Assembly (NCBI GenBank): GCA_964489835.1
Contig: CAZBBC010000013.1
Location: 1-64,000, forward strand
Source: CAZBBC01 sp964489835
Lineage (GTDB): Bacteria; Calditrichota; Calditrichia; JAJRVZ01
DNA length: 64,000 bases
Reading direction: 5' to 3'
Part shown: positions 44,864-54,961 of the stretch, piece after piece
How the letters are laid out: each line of letters begins with the position of its first letter
Numbering within the stretch: the stretch's first letter is position 1
Position numbers and translations under genes: made by a program
The notes under the pieces: model-generated
Told to the model about the DNA's origin: nothing
The model's database searches: none
What the model saw: the letters and a program-made list of their open reading frames with translations, nothing else

Positions 44864-47200
44864 TTAATTCTTAATGGCCATATGAATGACATCATCGATA
44901 TCATTTACAAAATGAAATTCGATATCTTTTATATTCTTCTTCGGAATTTCTTCCAGGTCTTTACGATTTTTTTCAGGCATAATAACCGTTTCAATACCCG
45001 CCCGTTTGGCCGCAAGAACTTTTTCTTTAATACCACCGACAGGTAGCACCATGCCTCTAAGTGTAATTTCTCCGGTCATTGCCAGATTATCTTTCACACA
45101 TTTATCTGTAAAAAGAGAATATAGTGCTGTAAATATAGTTATTCCGGCAGATGGACCATCTTTCGGTACGGCTCCGGCAGGAACATGAATATGCACATCG
45201 TATTTTTTATAGAAATCCTGGTCTATTTTAAATTTCTCACTATTGGCCCGAAGATAACTTCTTGCGGCTGCTGCCGATTCTTTCATTACCTCACCTAATT
45301 TTCCGGTAAGATTTAATTCTCCCTTACCAGGCATTTTAGAGGCTTCGATAAAAAGTATATCGCCTCCTACAGGCGTCCAGGCCAAACCGGTAGCAACTCC
45401 CGGTCTTGAAGTTCTCTCGGCAACTTCTGAAAAAAATCTTTTCGGACCAAGATATTTGTATACAAGGTTGGTTGTTATTTTGCGTGATTTAATTTTTTTC
45501 TCTACAATATTTTTTGCGACACCACGCACGATAGACGCGATTTCTCTTTCTAAATTACGTACCCCGGCTTCACGTGTATAATGTTGAATAACTTCTTGTA
45601 ATGCCTTATGGGAAAAGTTTATCTGATTAGTGGTTATTCCATGCGCATCTAACTGCTTTGGAACCAGATAACGTTCGGCAATTTGCAATTTTTCTTCTTC
45701 GGTGTAGCCATTGATTTCTATGATTTCCATTCTGTCTTTGAGTGCCGGCGGAATCGGATCCGGAATATTCGCGGTGGCAATGAACATTACCTTGGACAAA
45801 TCAAAGGGCACTTCCAGATAGTGGTCAGTAAATGAGAAGTTTTGTTCCGGATCAAGTACCTCCAGAAGAGCAGATGAAGGGTCTCCACGAAAATCCATAC
45901 CCAGTTTATCGATTTCATCAAGCATGATCAGTGGATTGCGGGAGTTTAATTTTTTGATCTCCTGAATGATCCGACCAGGGAGCGCACCAACATAAGTCCT
46001 GCGATGTCCCCTGATTTCTGCTTCGTCGCGAACGCCACCCAAAGACATGCGAGAAAATTTTCTCCCCAGTGCACGCGCGATCGATCTACCCAAACTGGTT
46101 TTACCTACCCCGGGAGGGCCGACAAAACAAAGGATCGGTCCTTTCATATCAGATTTTAACTGCCGTATAGCTAAATATTCAAGAATACGTTTTTTTACCT
46201 TTTCCAGACCATAATGATCTTCATCCAAAATTGTTTCCGCCTTTTTGACATCCAATCTGTCAAGGGTCTTTTTACTCCATGGCATTTCAATAAGCCAATC
46301 CAGATAAGTACGCGATACCGTATATTCGCTGGCCATCGGTGACATTCGCGCCAACCGGTTTAATTCTTTTTCTGCCACTTTGTGAACCTCCGGCGGCATT
46401 TTTGCCTCGATCAGTTTTTCTCTCAAATCCTCGATCTCAGTGCCCTCATCTTCATATTCCCCTAACTCTTTTTTTATAGCCTTGAGTTGTTCGCGGAGAT
46501 AATAGTGCCTTTGAGTTTTATTTAATTCGCCCTGGACTTCACTTTGAATTTTGGATCCCAATTCCAGTACCTGAAGCTCTTTATTTAAGAGATAATGGAC
46601 CTTTTCCAGGCGGAGTTGAACATCGGTAATCTCGAGGGTCTGTTGTTTCTCGTTCACGGGAAAGTTTACCTGAGAGGCAATAACATCGCTTAGTTTTCCC
46701 GGATCATCCGTATTTAAGACCATTACCCGATGCTCCCCGGTTAAATAGGGAGATAAATCAACAATCTTCTGAAAAAGCATCTTCAGATTGTTCATTAATG
46801 CTTCTACTTCTACGGTTCGCGTTACCGATTCCTGGGCAGGTAGGACTGTAGCTTCAAAATGCGGATCTAATTGATTATATTTTAAAACTTTAAAACGATA
46901 GATTCCCTGGACTATCAGCTGTTCACTACCATCTGGCATCTTGAATTTCTTCAGGATCATGGCTGCTGTACCCCAGTCGTACAGATCTTTGGCTTTGGGT
47001 TCTTCAATATTTCCATCTTTCTGAGAAACCAGACCGATAACCTTACTTTCTTCATCAATATATTTTAATAAATTTAAAGACTTCTCTCTTCCGACCGCTA
47101 AGGGGATTACCTGATGTGGAAAAACAACCGTATTCCTCAGAGGCATGATCGGTAATACTTCCGTTAAATTTATTTCATCAATATCGGATACATGTGTCAT
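44864..47200 (-). CDS. lon: ATP-dependent protease Lon
   Basis: This 778-residue protein has the N-terminal substrate domain (LPIMPLRNTVVFPHQVIP), an AAA+ module with GPPGVGKTSLG (about 363) and MLDEIDKL, and a protease domain with PKDGPSAGI (Ser about 683) and GGIKEKVLAAKRAG (Lys about 726). It degrades misfolded and regulatory proteins in the cytoplasm. AGGAG lies 6 bases before the ATG. No CIRCE-type heat-shock operator was recognised upstream. Confidence 0.97.
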   Translation of the reverse strand: MTHVSDIDEINLTEVLPIMPLRNTVVFPHQVIPLAVGREKSLNLLKYIDEESKVIGLVSQKDGNIEEPKAKDLYDWGTAAMILKKFKMPDGSEQLIVQGIYRFKVLKYNQLDPHFEATVLPAQESVTRTVEVEALMNNLKMLFQKIVDLSPYLTGEHRVMVLNTDDPGKLSDVIASQVNFPVNEKQQTLEITDVQLRLEKVHYLLNKELQVLELGSKIQSEVQGELNKTQRHYYLREQLKAIKKELGEYEDEGTEIEDLREKLIEAKMPPEVHKVAEKELNRLARMSPMASEYTVSRTYLDWLIEMPWSKKTLDRLDVKKAETILDEDHYGLEKVKKRILEYLAIRQLKSDMKGPILCFVGPPGVGKTSLGRSIARALGRKFSRMSLGGVRDEAEIRGHRRTYVGALPGRIIQEIKKLNSRNPLIMLDEIDKLGMDFRGDPSSALLEVLDPEQNFSFTDHYLEVPFDLSKVMFIATANIPDPIPPALKDRMEIIEINGYTEEEKLQIAERYLVPKQLDAHGITTNQINFSHKALQEVIQHYTREAGVRNLEREIASIVRGVAKNIVEKKIKSRKITTNLVYKYLGPKRFFSEVAERTSRPGVATGLAWTPVGGDILFIEASKMPGKGELNLTGKLGEVMKESAAAARSYLRANSEKFKIDQDFYKKYDVHIHVPAGAVPKDGPSAGITIFTALYSLFTDKCVKDNLAMTGEITLRGMVLPVGGIKEKVLAAKRAGIETVIMPEKNRKDLEEIPKKNIKDIEFHFVNDIDDVIHMAIKN

Positions 47201-47840
47201 TCTTTTCTCCTAGTTTCCTTAAAGAAGGAAGTTAAGCAAACGCAGTGCCAAAGCGAAAGGTGTAACTATAACTCTAATATTAATAATAAGATAAACAATG
47301 TTTATTATAATTTTGCTGTTTTATTAGTCTGACATCATGACAGATATCTATAAGTTGCAATATATAAAAGTTACAGATGTGACCATAAACACAACATCTA
47401 TCTGTAAATTTGCTCGCTTTATCACAAAATAAGACGATGAGGTGTTTGAAAAACAGCTATCCCTTTAATTTAATAAAAATTCCTCATAATTTATCTTAAA
47501 ATTCAACAATTATTCAATAGCAGAATGATTGAAAGAATTTTTCCATTCCTGTCGTCTTCGACTCGATTTCCCGATTCAATTTTCAGGGACGTACGCATCT
47601 GCATTTATTGCTTTTAAAATAGAGGCGAAGCCTGGCTTTAATAATTACATAGGTTGAGAAAAAGCAGCAAATAACCCGTCTAATCTTCGACTATATTACC
47701 ATAGGGTAATCTTGATGTTTGGACCGCTATTGGTGGGAGTAGGAAGCCTGATAGGAAGGAGATTAAATCGCAGGGAGGCATCATTGTTTCCAAAGATCCG
47801 ATCAGTTCCCCGGATGTAAAACAGATGATTGAAATTATTT
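47201..47840. other. 640-bp intergenic region upstream of lon
   Basis: The stretch contains no convincing gene. On the plus strand at 47705-47840 an open frame without a start codon gives a coding-like peptide containing DVWTAIGGSRKPDRKEIKSQ and, further on, IIVSKDPISSPDVKQMIEII; it ends inside the antisense of the histidine kinase gene. It may be a decayed gene fragment. Confidence 0.5.
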
Positions 47841-50252
47841 TTAATCCAATGTTTCCCGCACTTTTCTTAATAATTCCATTGGTGTGAAAGGCTTTTGTAT
47901 AAAAACTTTTCCGGGATCAAATGTACTTCGATTGGTGAAAACATCTTCTGAATAACCGGAGATAAATATAACTTTCATTTGTGGTTGCAATGGCAATAAC
48001 CTTTCAACCAGTTCCTGGCCATTCATCTGTGGCATGACTATATCAGAAATAATCAGATCAATATTCCCCGGATATTGCTCACAAATAAGTAAAGCACTTC
48101 CCCCATGTGGGGCATCTAAAATTTCATAGCCATATAATTTTAGAGTTTCCCGGATTAAATGGCGTACTTCATCCTGATCTTCAACGACTAAAATTGTTTC
48201 AGTACCTGTCAGCAATATATCATGTAACTTTGGTTTATCCTCTGAATCAAGAGGTTCATCAACTCTCGGAAAATATATATTGAATGTGGTCCCGTTATTC
48301 AATTCACTATCTACATAAATATATCCACCACTTTGTTTAATGATACCATAAACGGTAGCCAGACCGAGCCCGGTTCCTTTTCCTTTTTCTTTTGTTGTAT
48401 AAAATGGCTCAAAAATATGCGCTTGTGTTTCTTTGTCCATACCAAAACCAGTATCACTTATTTTTAGCTGGACATAGCTCCCGATCTCTGCTTCCGGAAA
48501 ATTTTGATTAAAATTTTTATCAAGCGTTGTATTTCTTGACTCAATTTTTAAAATTCCGCCCTGCGCCATGGCATCACGTGAATTTACGGCAAGATTCATA
48601 ATTACCTGTTCGAACTGTCCCGGGTCAGCTTTAATTTTACCAAGATCATTACTGAGGTTGATATCAAATTTTATGTCAGCCCCTATCAGGCGTTGTAACA
48701 TATCCTTCATACCCAAAATCAATCGATTTAAATCGATCACCCTAGGTTGTAGAATCTGCTTTCGACTAAATGCTAATAGCTGCTTGGTCAGAGATTCTGC
48801 CCGTTCAGAAGCTTCATTGATTTGCCTGATCTGGGCCGCAATAGGATCACTGGCGTTTATTTTGGCAAGGATCAATTCGCTATACCCCTGGATAACAGTC
48901 AGCAGATTATTAAAATCATGGGCCACCCCACCGGCCAGTTTGCCAATCGCTTCCAGTTTTTGAGACTGTTGTAACTGTGTCTCAAGACGTTTTCGCTCTG
49001 ATATATCAGTGGCCACACCTATCAGTGCCATAGGATAACCGCCGTGATCATAAAGGACAGAAGTTGAAAGATGGATTGGAAATTCACTACCATCCTTTCT
49101 CCTGTTAATTATTTCTCCTTTCCATCCGCCGTTTAAAGATTCAGGAAGAATTTCATTATATGATTTACTTGAATCTTTATTACGTCTAACAATTGAAATT
49201 GGCTTCCCGATTAATTCATTCTTTTCGTATCCATAGGTTTCCAGGAATGCATCATTTACAAAAATAATATTATCCTTAAGATCAGTTACACTAACACATT
49301 CAGCAATGCATTTTAATGCCTGGGCAAGAACCGTAATTTCTTCCTCGGTTTTTTTTCGATCCGTAATATCCCTTGCGATACCCTGAGTTCCCATAAAACT
49401 GCTTGAGACAGGTTTTGCGGTTGAATAGAGTCCTTCAGCCTCAAGAAGAAATATAGATTCCATAGGCACTGATTCTGACCGATTTTCTAAAAATATAGTT
49501 CTCCCTTTTTTTGTTAAAAAACGTATTTCAAAAGATTTCGTTCGTCTTTCCCCTGTCCGTCTCTCATTAATGCGATACAGAGCTTTTTCTTTATCGTCCG
49601 GATGTACCAGATCAAGAATACTCTTCCCCAATAATTCTTCGGGACTATAACCGTATTGTATTATTGCTTCACTGATAAAAGTGATATTACCTTCCGGATT
49701 AAGCCGATAAATAATATCGGGTATTGCCTTTAATATGGATTTCAGTCTTTCTTCCGAATCATGTAAGGCCAGCTCAATTTCTTCCCGGTCGGTGATATCA
49801 CGGGAAACAACGATCACGTTTTCGACTTCACCTTTTGCGTTACGTATCACATTGCCTTGTGATTCAATATAACGAACGCTGCCGTCTTTCAAGAGCCATC
49901 GGTAGGCCGATCGCTTCCCAATACCGGTGCTAATAGTATCCCGGAAAATCTTTTCAATTTTTTCCCGATCTTCCGGATGTATTTCCTTGAACGAGTCCGT
50001 TCCTTTCAATTTATCGGGATCCCCAAGAATTCTTTTATAAGAATTACTATTGAATAGCCGCTTTCCGTTCAAGTCCAGGATAGCGATCAGATCAGAAACA
50101 TTATCTACGATCATCCGTAGAATTTGATCCCTGTCTTCGGTAAGATTGGTTACTGATGTTGTGGCATCGCCTTTTTCTACTTGTTTAAGTCGTGTACGTA
50201 TTTTTTCCAATTCGTTGATTAACTGAACCTTTGTCTTATTTTCATCTTTCAC
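47841..50252 (-). CDS. PAS-rich hybrid histidine kinase
   Basis: This protein (803 residues from GTG 50252, which has GGAG 6 bases upstream; a TTG at 50264 is also possible) has a short coiled coil, three PAS/PAC units (about 40-160, 165-300, 305-420), HisKA with GGVAHDFNNLLTVI (His about 444), a HATPase (about 540-655, GMDKETQAHIFEPFYTTK, GTGLGLATVYGI) and a C-terminal receiver with SDIVMPQMNG (Asp about 737). No membrane segment is seen, so it is a soluble sensor. No response regulator or Hpt gene is nearby. Confidence 0.93.
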   Translation of the reverse strand: MKDENKTKVQLINELEKIRTRLKQVEKGDATTSVTNLTEDRDQILRMIVDNVSDLIAILDLNGKRLFNSNSYKRILGDPDKLKGTDSFKEIHPEDREKIEKIFRDTISTGIGKRSAYRWLLKDGSVRYIESQGNVIRNAKGEVENVIVVSRDITDREEIELALHDSEERLKSILKAIPDIIYRLNPEGNITFISEAIIQYGYSPEELLGKSILDLVHPDDKEKALYRINERRTGERRTKSFEIRFLTKKGRTIFLENRSESVPMESIFLLEAEGLYSTAKPVSSSFMGTQGIARDITDRKKTEEEITVLAQALKCIAECVSVTDLKDNIIFVNDAFLETYGYEKNELIGKPISIVRRNKDSSKSYNEILPESLNGGWKGEIINRRKDGSEFPIHLSTSVLYDHGGYPMALIGVATDISERKRLETQLQQSQKLEAIGKLAGGVAHDFNNLLTVIQGYSELILAKINASDPIAAQIRQINEASERAESLTKQLLAFSRKQILQPRVIDLNRLILGMKDMLQRLIGADIKFDINLSNDLGKIKADPGQFEQVIMNLAVNSRDAMAQGGILKIESRNTTLDKNFNQNFPEAEIGSYVQLKISDTGFGMDKETQAHIFEPFYTTKEKGKGTGLGLATVYGIIKQSGGYIYVDSELNNGTTFNIYFPRVDEPLDSEDKPKLHDILLTGTETILVVEDQDEVRHLIRETLKLYGYEILDAPHGGSALLICEQYPGNIDLIISDIVMPQMNGQELVERLLPLQPQMKVIFISGYSEDVFTNRSTFDPGKVFIQKPFTPMELLRKVRETLD

Positions 50253-50481
50253 GAAGATCTCCAATACAGGATTTCATAAATTAACTCTACGCTTTCTGTA
50301 TTTCATTCATATTAATGATTATATAAAAGTCTTTGGATATTTGTACTTATTATGATGTTCTTTTACTATTATCGGTATATTTAAGCGGAAGTAAATGATT
50401 ATTTATCTTTTGACAAAAAAATATAAAAATCTGTTAAATCCGCAGCGCTTTTTGGAGTCACATACTGTGTTGATCTAAATA

Positions 50482-50660
50482 TTAACCACGAAGCGCACGA
50501 AGCACAAGAAGAATTATAAACGATGAAAAATGACAAAAGAAAAATGAACTAAAAAAATGCAATAAAAATAAAGACTGAGAATAAATTTAATTTAAAATAA
50601 TTTTGATCATAAATATTTTATATATAAAAACTTCGTGATCTTCGCGTTCTTCGTGGTTAA
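50482..50660. repeat. 179-bp element with AACCACGAAG inverted ends
   Basis: The left end TTAACCACGAAG...CACGAAG (50482-50502) and the right end CTTCGTG...CTTCGTGGTTAA (50631-50660) are inverted repeats, with 12 identical terminal bases and repeated CGAAG units inside. It occupies the gap between the histidine kinase and the U32 gene. Adjacent are AT-rich direct repeats (ATTTATAATT) and, at about 50720-50765, a GATCGGAGCCTGTCCTGAG-type palindrome, another dispersed family. Confidence 0.75.
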
Positions 50661-50856
50661 ATATATATTTACCAATTCCCAATTTATAATTCATAATTTA
50701 TAATTATTTCTCCTTCGTGATCGGAGCCTGTCCTGAGACCGAGAGGTCGAAGGATCTCCTTTGTGGTAAACGCTTTTTATATGTTATAATTTGAACGGCC
50801 TGAAGTCGTCACTTACACAAGGGTGAGCGCTAGGGTCGGTGTGGCCTATGCTATTA

Positions 50857-50873
50857 TAGCCAAAAACTTTGTT
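50857..50873 (+). repeat. 17-mer shared with 3686-3702
   Basis: TAGCCAAAAACTTTGTT is identical to bases 3686-3702. It lies 19 bases from the 3' end of the U32 gene, followed by T residues. Confidence 0.6.
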
Positions 50874-50891
50874 TTTTTACACCAACGATAA

Positions 50892-52196
50892 TTAGAATGT
50901 GCGGTAAAGTGGCGTGGAGAATATAGATTTACGAATCAGGGCGTTCTCATCAATTTGTTCCGGTACATTGATAAAAACATCATCCCCACCTCCATGGGCT
51001 TCCTGCACAGATTTTCCATCAACCGTAAATATTTCATTGATTACAAAAAGTACCGAGTCTGAAGGAAAAATTGCTTCAACTTGATCCCCACGGGAAATCC
51101 GGTTTCGAACTGAAATCAGGGCAGTACCTTTATTCCTGTCCACTTGTCTCACAATGCCTGAAAACTGATGGGTCTGATTGGCCGAATGACTATGCTCAAA
51201 ATTTTCTCCCAGGTGGCGAGGATTTTTTTCCAGAAAACCGGTTATATATCCGCGATTAGCCACAGTAAACATTTCCAGTTCCAAATTTTTATCAAAAGCT
51301 CCGCCATCTTTTAAATCATTCATTGCCCGGCGGTAGGCACGGGTGATGACACTGACGTAATAGACTGACTTATTCCTGCCTTCAATTTTAAAACTGTCAA
51401 TACCGGCATCCCGCAGTCGGTTTAATATTCGAATCGCACATAGATCCCGGGAATTCATGATATAAGTACCGTTTTCATCCTCATCAATCGGTAATAATTG
51501 TCCCGGCCTTTCTTTCTCCTCCAGAAAATAGTTACCATCTATCCGTTGATATGTCTCCGTGGTGGAGAAATCGTCTTCACCGTATATCTTGTAATCCCAG
51601 CGACAGCTATTTGTACAGGTTCCCTGATTCGAATCACGATGAGTAAAATAATTCGATAACAGACATCTCCCGGAATAGGATACACAAATCGCCCCATGTA
51701 CAAATGTTTCAAGTTCTATTTCTGGAACCCGTTGCCTTATTTCGGATATTTCATTGATCGAAAGTTCTCTGGATAAGATGATTCTTTTTAATCCTTGTTG
51801 ATACCAGAATTTAACTGACACCCAATTAACGGTATTTGCCTGCGTTGATAGATGCAGAGGGATGGATGGACAATATTTCTGACTCATCAGGATAATACCA
51901 GGATCGGAGACAATTATCGCATCGGGCTTTATAGAATCCATCCATTGTAAAGTCTCTTTAAACTGTTCGATCTTCCGGTTATGCGGATAAATGTTCAATG
52001 TCAAATAGATTTTTCTATTTAATTGATGGCTGATTTCCACTGCTTTTTGAATAGATCCCCTATCAAAATCATTCTCTCTTGCACGCAAAGAGAAGCGCGG
52101 CACACCAGCATAAACCGCATCGGCGCCATAGGCAAATGCGTATTTTAATTTCATCAAATCACCGGCAGGCGCCAATAGCTCTGGTATGATACTCAT
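50892..52196 (-). CDS. U32 family protein, TrhP (YegQ)-like
   Basis: This 434-residue protein has ELLAPAGDLMKLKYAFAYGA at the N-terminus, the U32 signature ETFVHGAICVSYSGRCLLSN and a downstream Cys cluster (GTCTNSCRW) with a C-terminal OB-like domain (SGIVRQVDRNKGTALISV). YegQ/TrhP is required for hydroxylation of tRNA U34, using prephenate; the older label peptidase U32 is probably misleading. It is divergent from phoH with a hairpin between them. Confidence 0.85.
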   Translation of the reverse strand: MSIIPELLAPAGDLMKLKYAFAYGADAVYAGVPRFSLRARENDFDRGSIQKAVEISHQLNRKIYLTLNIYPHNRKIEQFKETLQWMDSIKPDAIIVSDPGIILMSQKYCPSIPLHLSTQANTVNWVSVKFWYQQGLKRIILSRELSINEISEIRQRVPEIELETFVHGAICVSYSGRCLLSNYFTHRDSNQGTCTNSCRWDYKIYGEDDFSTTETYQRIDGNYFLEEKERPGQLLPIDEDENGTYIMNSRDLCAIRILNRLRDAGIDSFKIEGRNKSVYYVSVITRAYRRAMNDLKDGGAFDKNLELEMFTVANRGYITGFLEKNPRHLGENFEHSHSANQTHQFSGIVRQVDRNKGTALISVRNRISRGDQVEAIFPSDSVLFVINEIFTVDGKSVQEAHGGGDDVFINVPEQIDENALIRKSIFSTPLYRTF

Positions 52197-52274
52197 AAAA
52201 TAATATTCCTTAAAATAAAATGAATGGCTATTCGGGATTTCTGAGAATTATCCTATAATCTTTATGCTGATCTG

Positions 52275-52319
52275 TTTAGAACACTAGATTGAAATCGCAT
52301 TTTAATTTAGTGTTCTAAA
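52275..52319 (+). promoter_or_regulatory. 45-bp near-perfect hairpin upstream of phoH
   Basis: Two 21-base arms (52275-52295 and 52299-52319) enclose a 3-base loop CGC. The outer 12 bases, TTTAGAACACTA and their complement, are perfect. The two mismatches become G-U pairs in RNA read from the plus strand but A-C mismatches on the minus strand, so an RNA hairpin in the phoH leader is favoured. It sits 127 bases before the phoH ATG. Confidence 0.7.
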
Positions 52320-52446
52320 TTCATCCATTCCAAAAATAATTTCATAGTGTAACCCAAAGCTGCTAATAAAAGAATTGCTTTTTCTCTTGAATTCTTTTTA
52401 ATCACAATCTAAATTGAATTCAATATCAAACAGATCTTAGAATACT

Positions 52447-53886
52447 ATGAACGATAAATATACGGATTTAAATTTCCTCGAAAGCAAAGATGAGCGTCTT
52501 GTTTATATATTAGACACAAATGTTGTCCTGCATGACCCCGCCTCCATTTTTCGTTTTGATGAGCATATTGTTCTTATTCCCTTCAGTGTTTTAGAAGAAA
52601 TCGACGCCAAAAAAAATGATTCGGGAATTGGGTATAATTCGCGTGATATCAGTCAAAAATTGGAAATGCTCAGCACCCGTCAGGATGAAGGAACGGTGAT
52701 TACGATCCCTAATGGGAAAGAAGGAGTCCTTTCTTTTCTGGCCGGTCATCTTTCTTCAACAATACCGTCGGAATTGGATCTCAGCTATCGGGATAATTTA
52801 ATGCTTTCCCAGGTATTGGGATTGAAAAGCACCTACTATCACAGAAGGTATATTTTTGTCACCAAAGATAGAAATTTACGTATCAAGTGCCGGGCACTTG
52901 GCATTGAGACAGAGGACTACAAGCACGATCAGGTAAGTGAGGAGTATTTAGCCAGTTTTTTTCAATCAACCCAGGAGGTTAATCTTTCCTCCGAAGAGAT
53001 TAATGAAATATTTACAACCAAAGACAGGCTGAAATGGAATTTACCTTACCGAAAAAAGTGGCGTCTCCGTCATAACGAAGGTGTCGTTCTGTATGATCCC
53101 AGCGGTGATTTATTTGGATTAGGAATTCGCAAAGAAGACAGATTACACTATATCGATTATCACTCGATAAAAGTACTAGGCATGCCGCCTAAGGTACTCG
53201 ATATTCAAAATTATTCCTACAATTTTGAGCAGGCTATTTGCATGCGTCAAGCCATGGATGATGATGTGAAAATTCAGATTATTATCGGGAAAGCCGGAAC
53301 CGGTAAAACCCATATTGCAATGGCTGCAGGTCTGGAAAAAGTATTTAAGGAAAAACGTTACGAAAGTATAAAGTTGATAAAACCTATTGTCACTAAAAGT
53401 CGATTGGGAGAGGATATAGGATTTCTGCCCGGATCACTGAGACGAAAGCTAATCCCAAAGATGCGTCCTTTTATAGAAAAATTGCGCCAATTTAGTGACG
53501 AAGATTTTTTATCTACAGATACAGGATACCAAAAGCTTCTGGATAGCGGAATTGTGGAATTGATAAATCTCGCTGATGTCAGAGGTGCCGATCTGGCCGG
53601 TACCTTTGTTATATTTGATGAAGCACAAAATGCAAATCCGTTTCAAATGCGTACCCTTGGCACCCGATTGGGTGAAAATACAAAACTCATCGTATTAGGG
53701 GATCCCACCCAGATCGATAGTATATATTTGGACAAATATTCCAATGCGCTTATTAATTTGTACCTGAATTCAATCAATCATCCTGCCCCATTTCTGGCGC
53801 AGGTATGTCTGATGCAAATGGTCCGTTCTCATACATCACGATGGTTTGAAGAAGTTATTCAGCCGGATCGTGCACGGAATGAGTAA
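52447..53886 (+). CDS. PIN-PhoH (PhoH2-type) RNase/ATPase
   Basis: This 479-residue protein has an N-terminal PIN ribonuclease domain (YILDTNVVLHDP, VLEEIDAKK, FVTKDRNLRIK) and a C-terminal PhoH ATPase domain with IIGKAGTGKTHIAMAA (about 281) and VIFDEAQNANPFQMRTLGTR, LGDPTQID. PhoH2 proteins unwind and cleave RNA. The last three codons overlap the mutY start. Confidence 0.93.
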   Translation: MNDKYTDLNFLESKDERLVYILDTNVVLHDPASIFRFDEHIVLIPFSVLEEIDAKKNDSGIGYNSRDISQKLEMLSTRQDEGTVITIPNGKEGVLSFLAGHLSSTIPSELDLSYRDNLMLSQVLGLKSTYYHRRYIFVTKDRNLRIKCRALGIETEDYKHDQVSEEYLASFFQSTQEVNLSSEEINEIFTTKDRLKWNLPYRKKWRLRHNEGVVLYDPSGDLFGLGIRKEDRLHYIDYHSIKVLGMPPKVLDIQNYSYNFEQAICMRQAMDDDVKIQIIIGKAGTGKTHIAMAAGLEKVFKEKRYESIKLIKPIVTKSRLGEDIGFLPGSLRRKLIPKMRPFIEKLRQFSDEDFLSTDTGYQKLLDSGIVELINLADVRGADLAGTFVIFDEAQNANPFQMRTLGTRLGENTKLIVLGDPTQIDSIYLDKYSNALINLYLNSINHPAPFLAQVCLMQMVRSHTSRWFEEVIQPDRARNE

Positions 53887-54961
53887 AATAAATATCCAGC
53901 GGAATTTGCTCATCTGGTTTGAAAAAAACAAACGACCATTACCCTGGCGTCATCAACGGCATTGGTATTATATATGGGTTTCCGAAGTGATGCTTCAGCA
54001 AACCCAGGTTGAACAAGCCATTCCTTATTATCAGAAATTTATAAAAAAATTTGGGACTGTTGTATGCCTGGCAGAGGCTTCGGAACAGGAGATATTAAAA
54101 GCCTGGGAAGGACTGGGATATTATTCTCGGGCCAGACATTTACACCAGGCCGCCCGGATTATCGTTCAACAACATAACGCAAAACTACCGACAGACAGGC
54201 AAGAACTTTTAAGGCTTCCGGGGTTTGGCCCCTATACCGCTAATGCCGTGTTAAGTATTGCCTTTAATTTGCCTTATGGTGTCGTTGACGGTAATATTAA
54301 AAGGGTCATATCCCGTCTTTTTCTAATATCGGATGATATCAGTAAGTCTAAAACGCATGCAAAGATACAAACGATAATGTCGGGGTTGCTCCCTCCTCAT
54401 TCATCGCGGGCATTCAATGAAGCAATGATGGAACTGGGCGCTCTGATCTGCCTTCCCACTGCACCATTATGTGAGAATTGCCCGCTTTCCCCCCAGTGCC
54501 AGGCTTTTAATAAAGGTATGGTAAAACTAATCCCCTTTAAAGCAAAGAAAGAAAAAATTCCAAATATTGTATCGAAAGCTTTTGTCATTAAATGTCAAAA
54601 TAATTTTCTTATCGTTCAACGTCCCCGGGGCGAAATGTTGGCAGGCATGTGGGAATTTCCAATCGTGAAATTGAAAAACGGGGAAAAATTAGAGAATTTT
54701 AATGCCCGTTATATAAAAACGCATTATAATCTGGATGTTTCATACAAAAAAACATGGTCGGCAATCAGACATTCCTACACTCACTTTCACTTGACCTTAT
54801 ATTCAAATTTATTTATTACAGAATTCCCCGAATTTCAATCAAAATCATATACAGAGCATCAATGGATAGATCTGGAGATGATAAAAAAATTGCCTTTACA
54901 TAAAGCGATGTGGAAACTACTCCAACGGATTGATCCAGAGTTAGAAATTATACCCGAGTGA
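53879..54961 (+). CDS. mutY: adenine DNA glycosylase MutY
   Basis: The start at ATG 53879 overlaps the phoH stop; an in-frame ATG at 53846 is less likely. The 360-residue enzyme removes A opposite 8-oxoG. It has the catalytic Glu36 (SEVMLQQTQV), the helix-hairpin-helix LPGFGPYTANAV, Asp137 (VVDGN) and the 4Fe-4S loop C-x6-C-x2-C-x5-C (ICLPTAPLCENCPLSPQC). A NUDIX-like C-terminal domain follows. Its 3' end overlaps the convergent patatin gene by 21 bases. Confidence 0.95.
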   Translation: MSKINIQRNLLIWFEKNKRPLPWRHQRHWYYIWVSEVMLQQTQVEQAIPYYQKFIKKFGTVVCLAEASEQEILKAWEGLGYYSRARHLHQAARIIVQQHNAKLPTDRQELLRLPGFGPYTANAVLSIAFNLPYGVVDGNIKRVISRLFLISDDISKSKTHAKIQTIMSGLLPPHSSRAFNEAMMELGALICLPTAPLCENCPLSPQCQAFNKGMVKLIPFKAKKEKIPNIVSKAFVIKCQNNFLIVQRPRGEMLAGMWEFPIVKLKNGEKLENFNARYIKTHYNLDVSYKKTWSAIRHSYTHFHLTLYSNLFITEFPEFQSKSYTEHQWIDLEMIKKLPLHKAMWKLLQRIDPELEIIPE

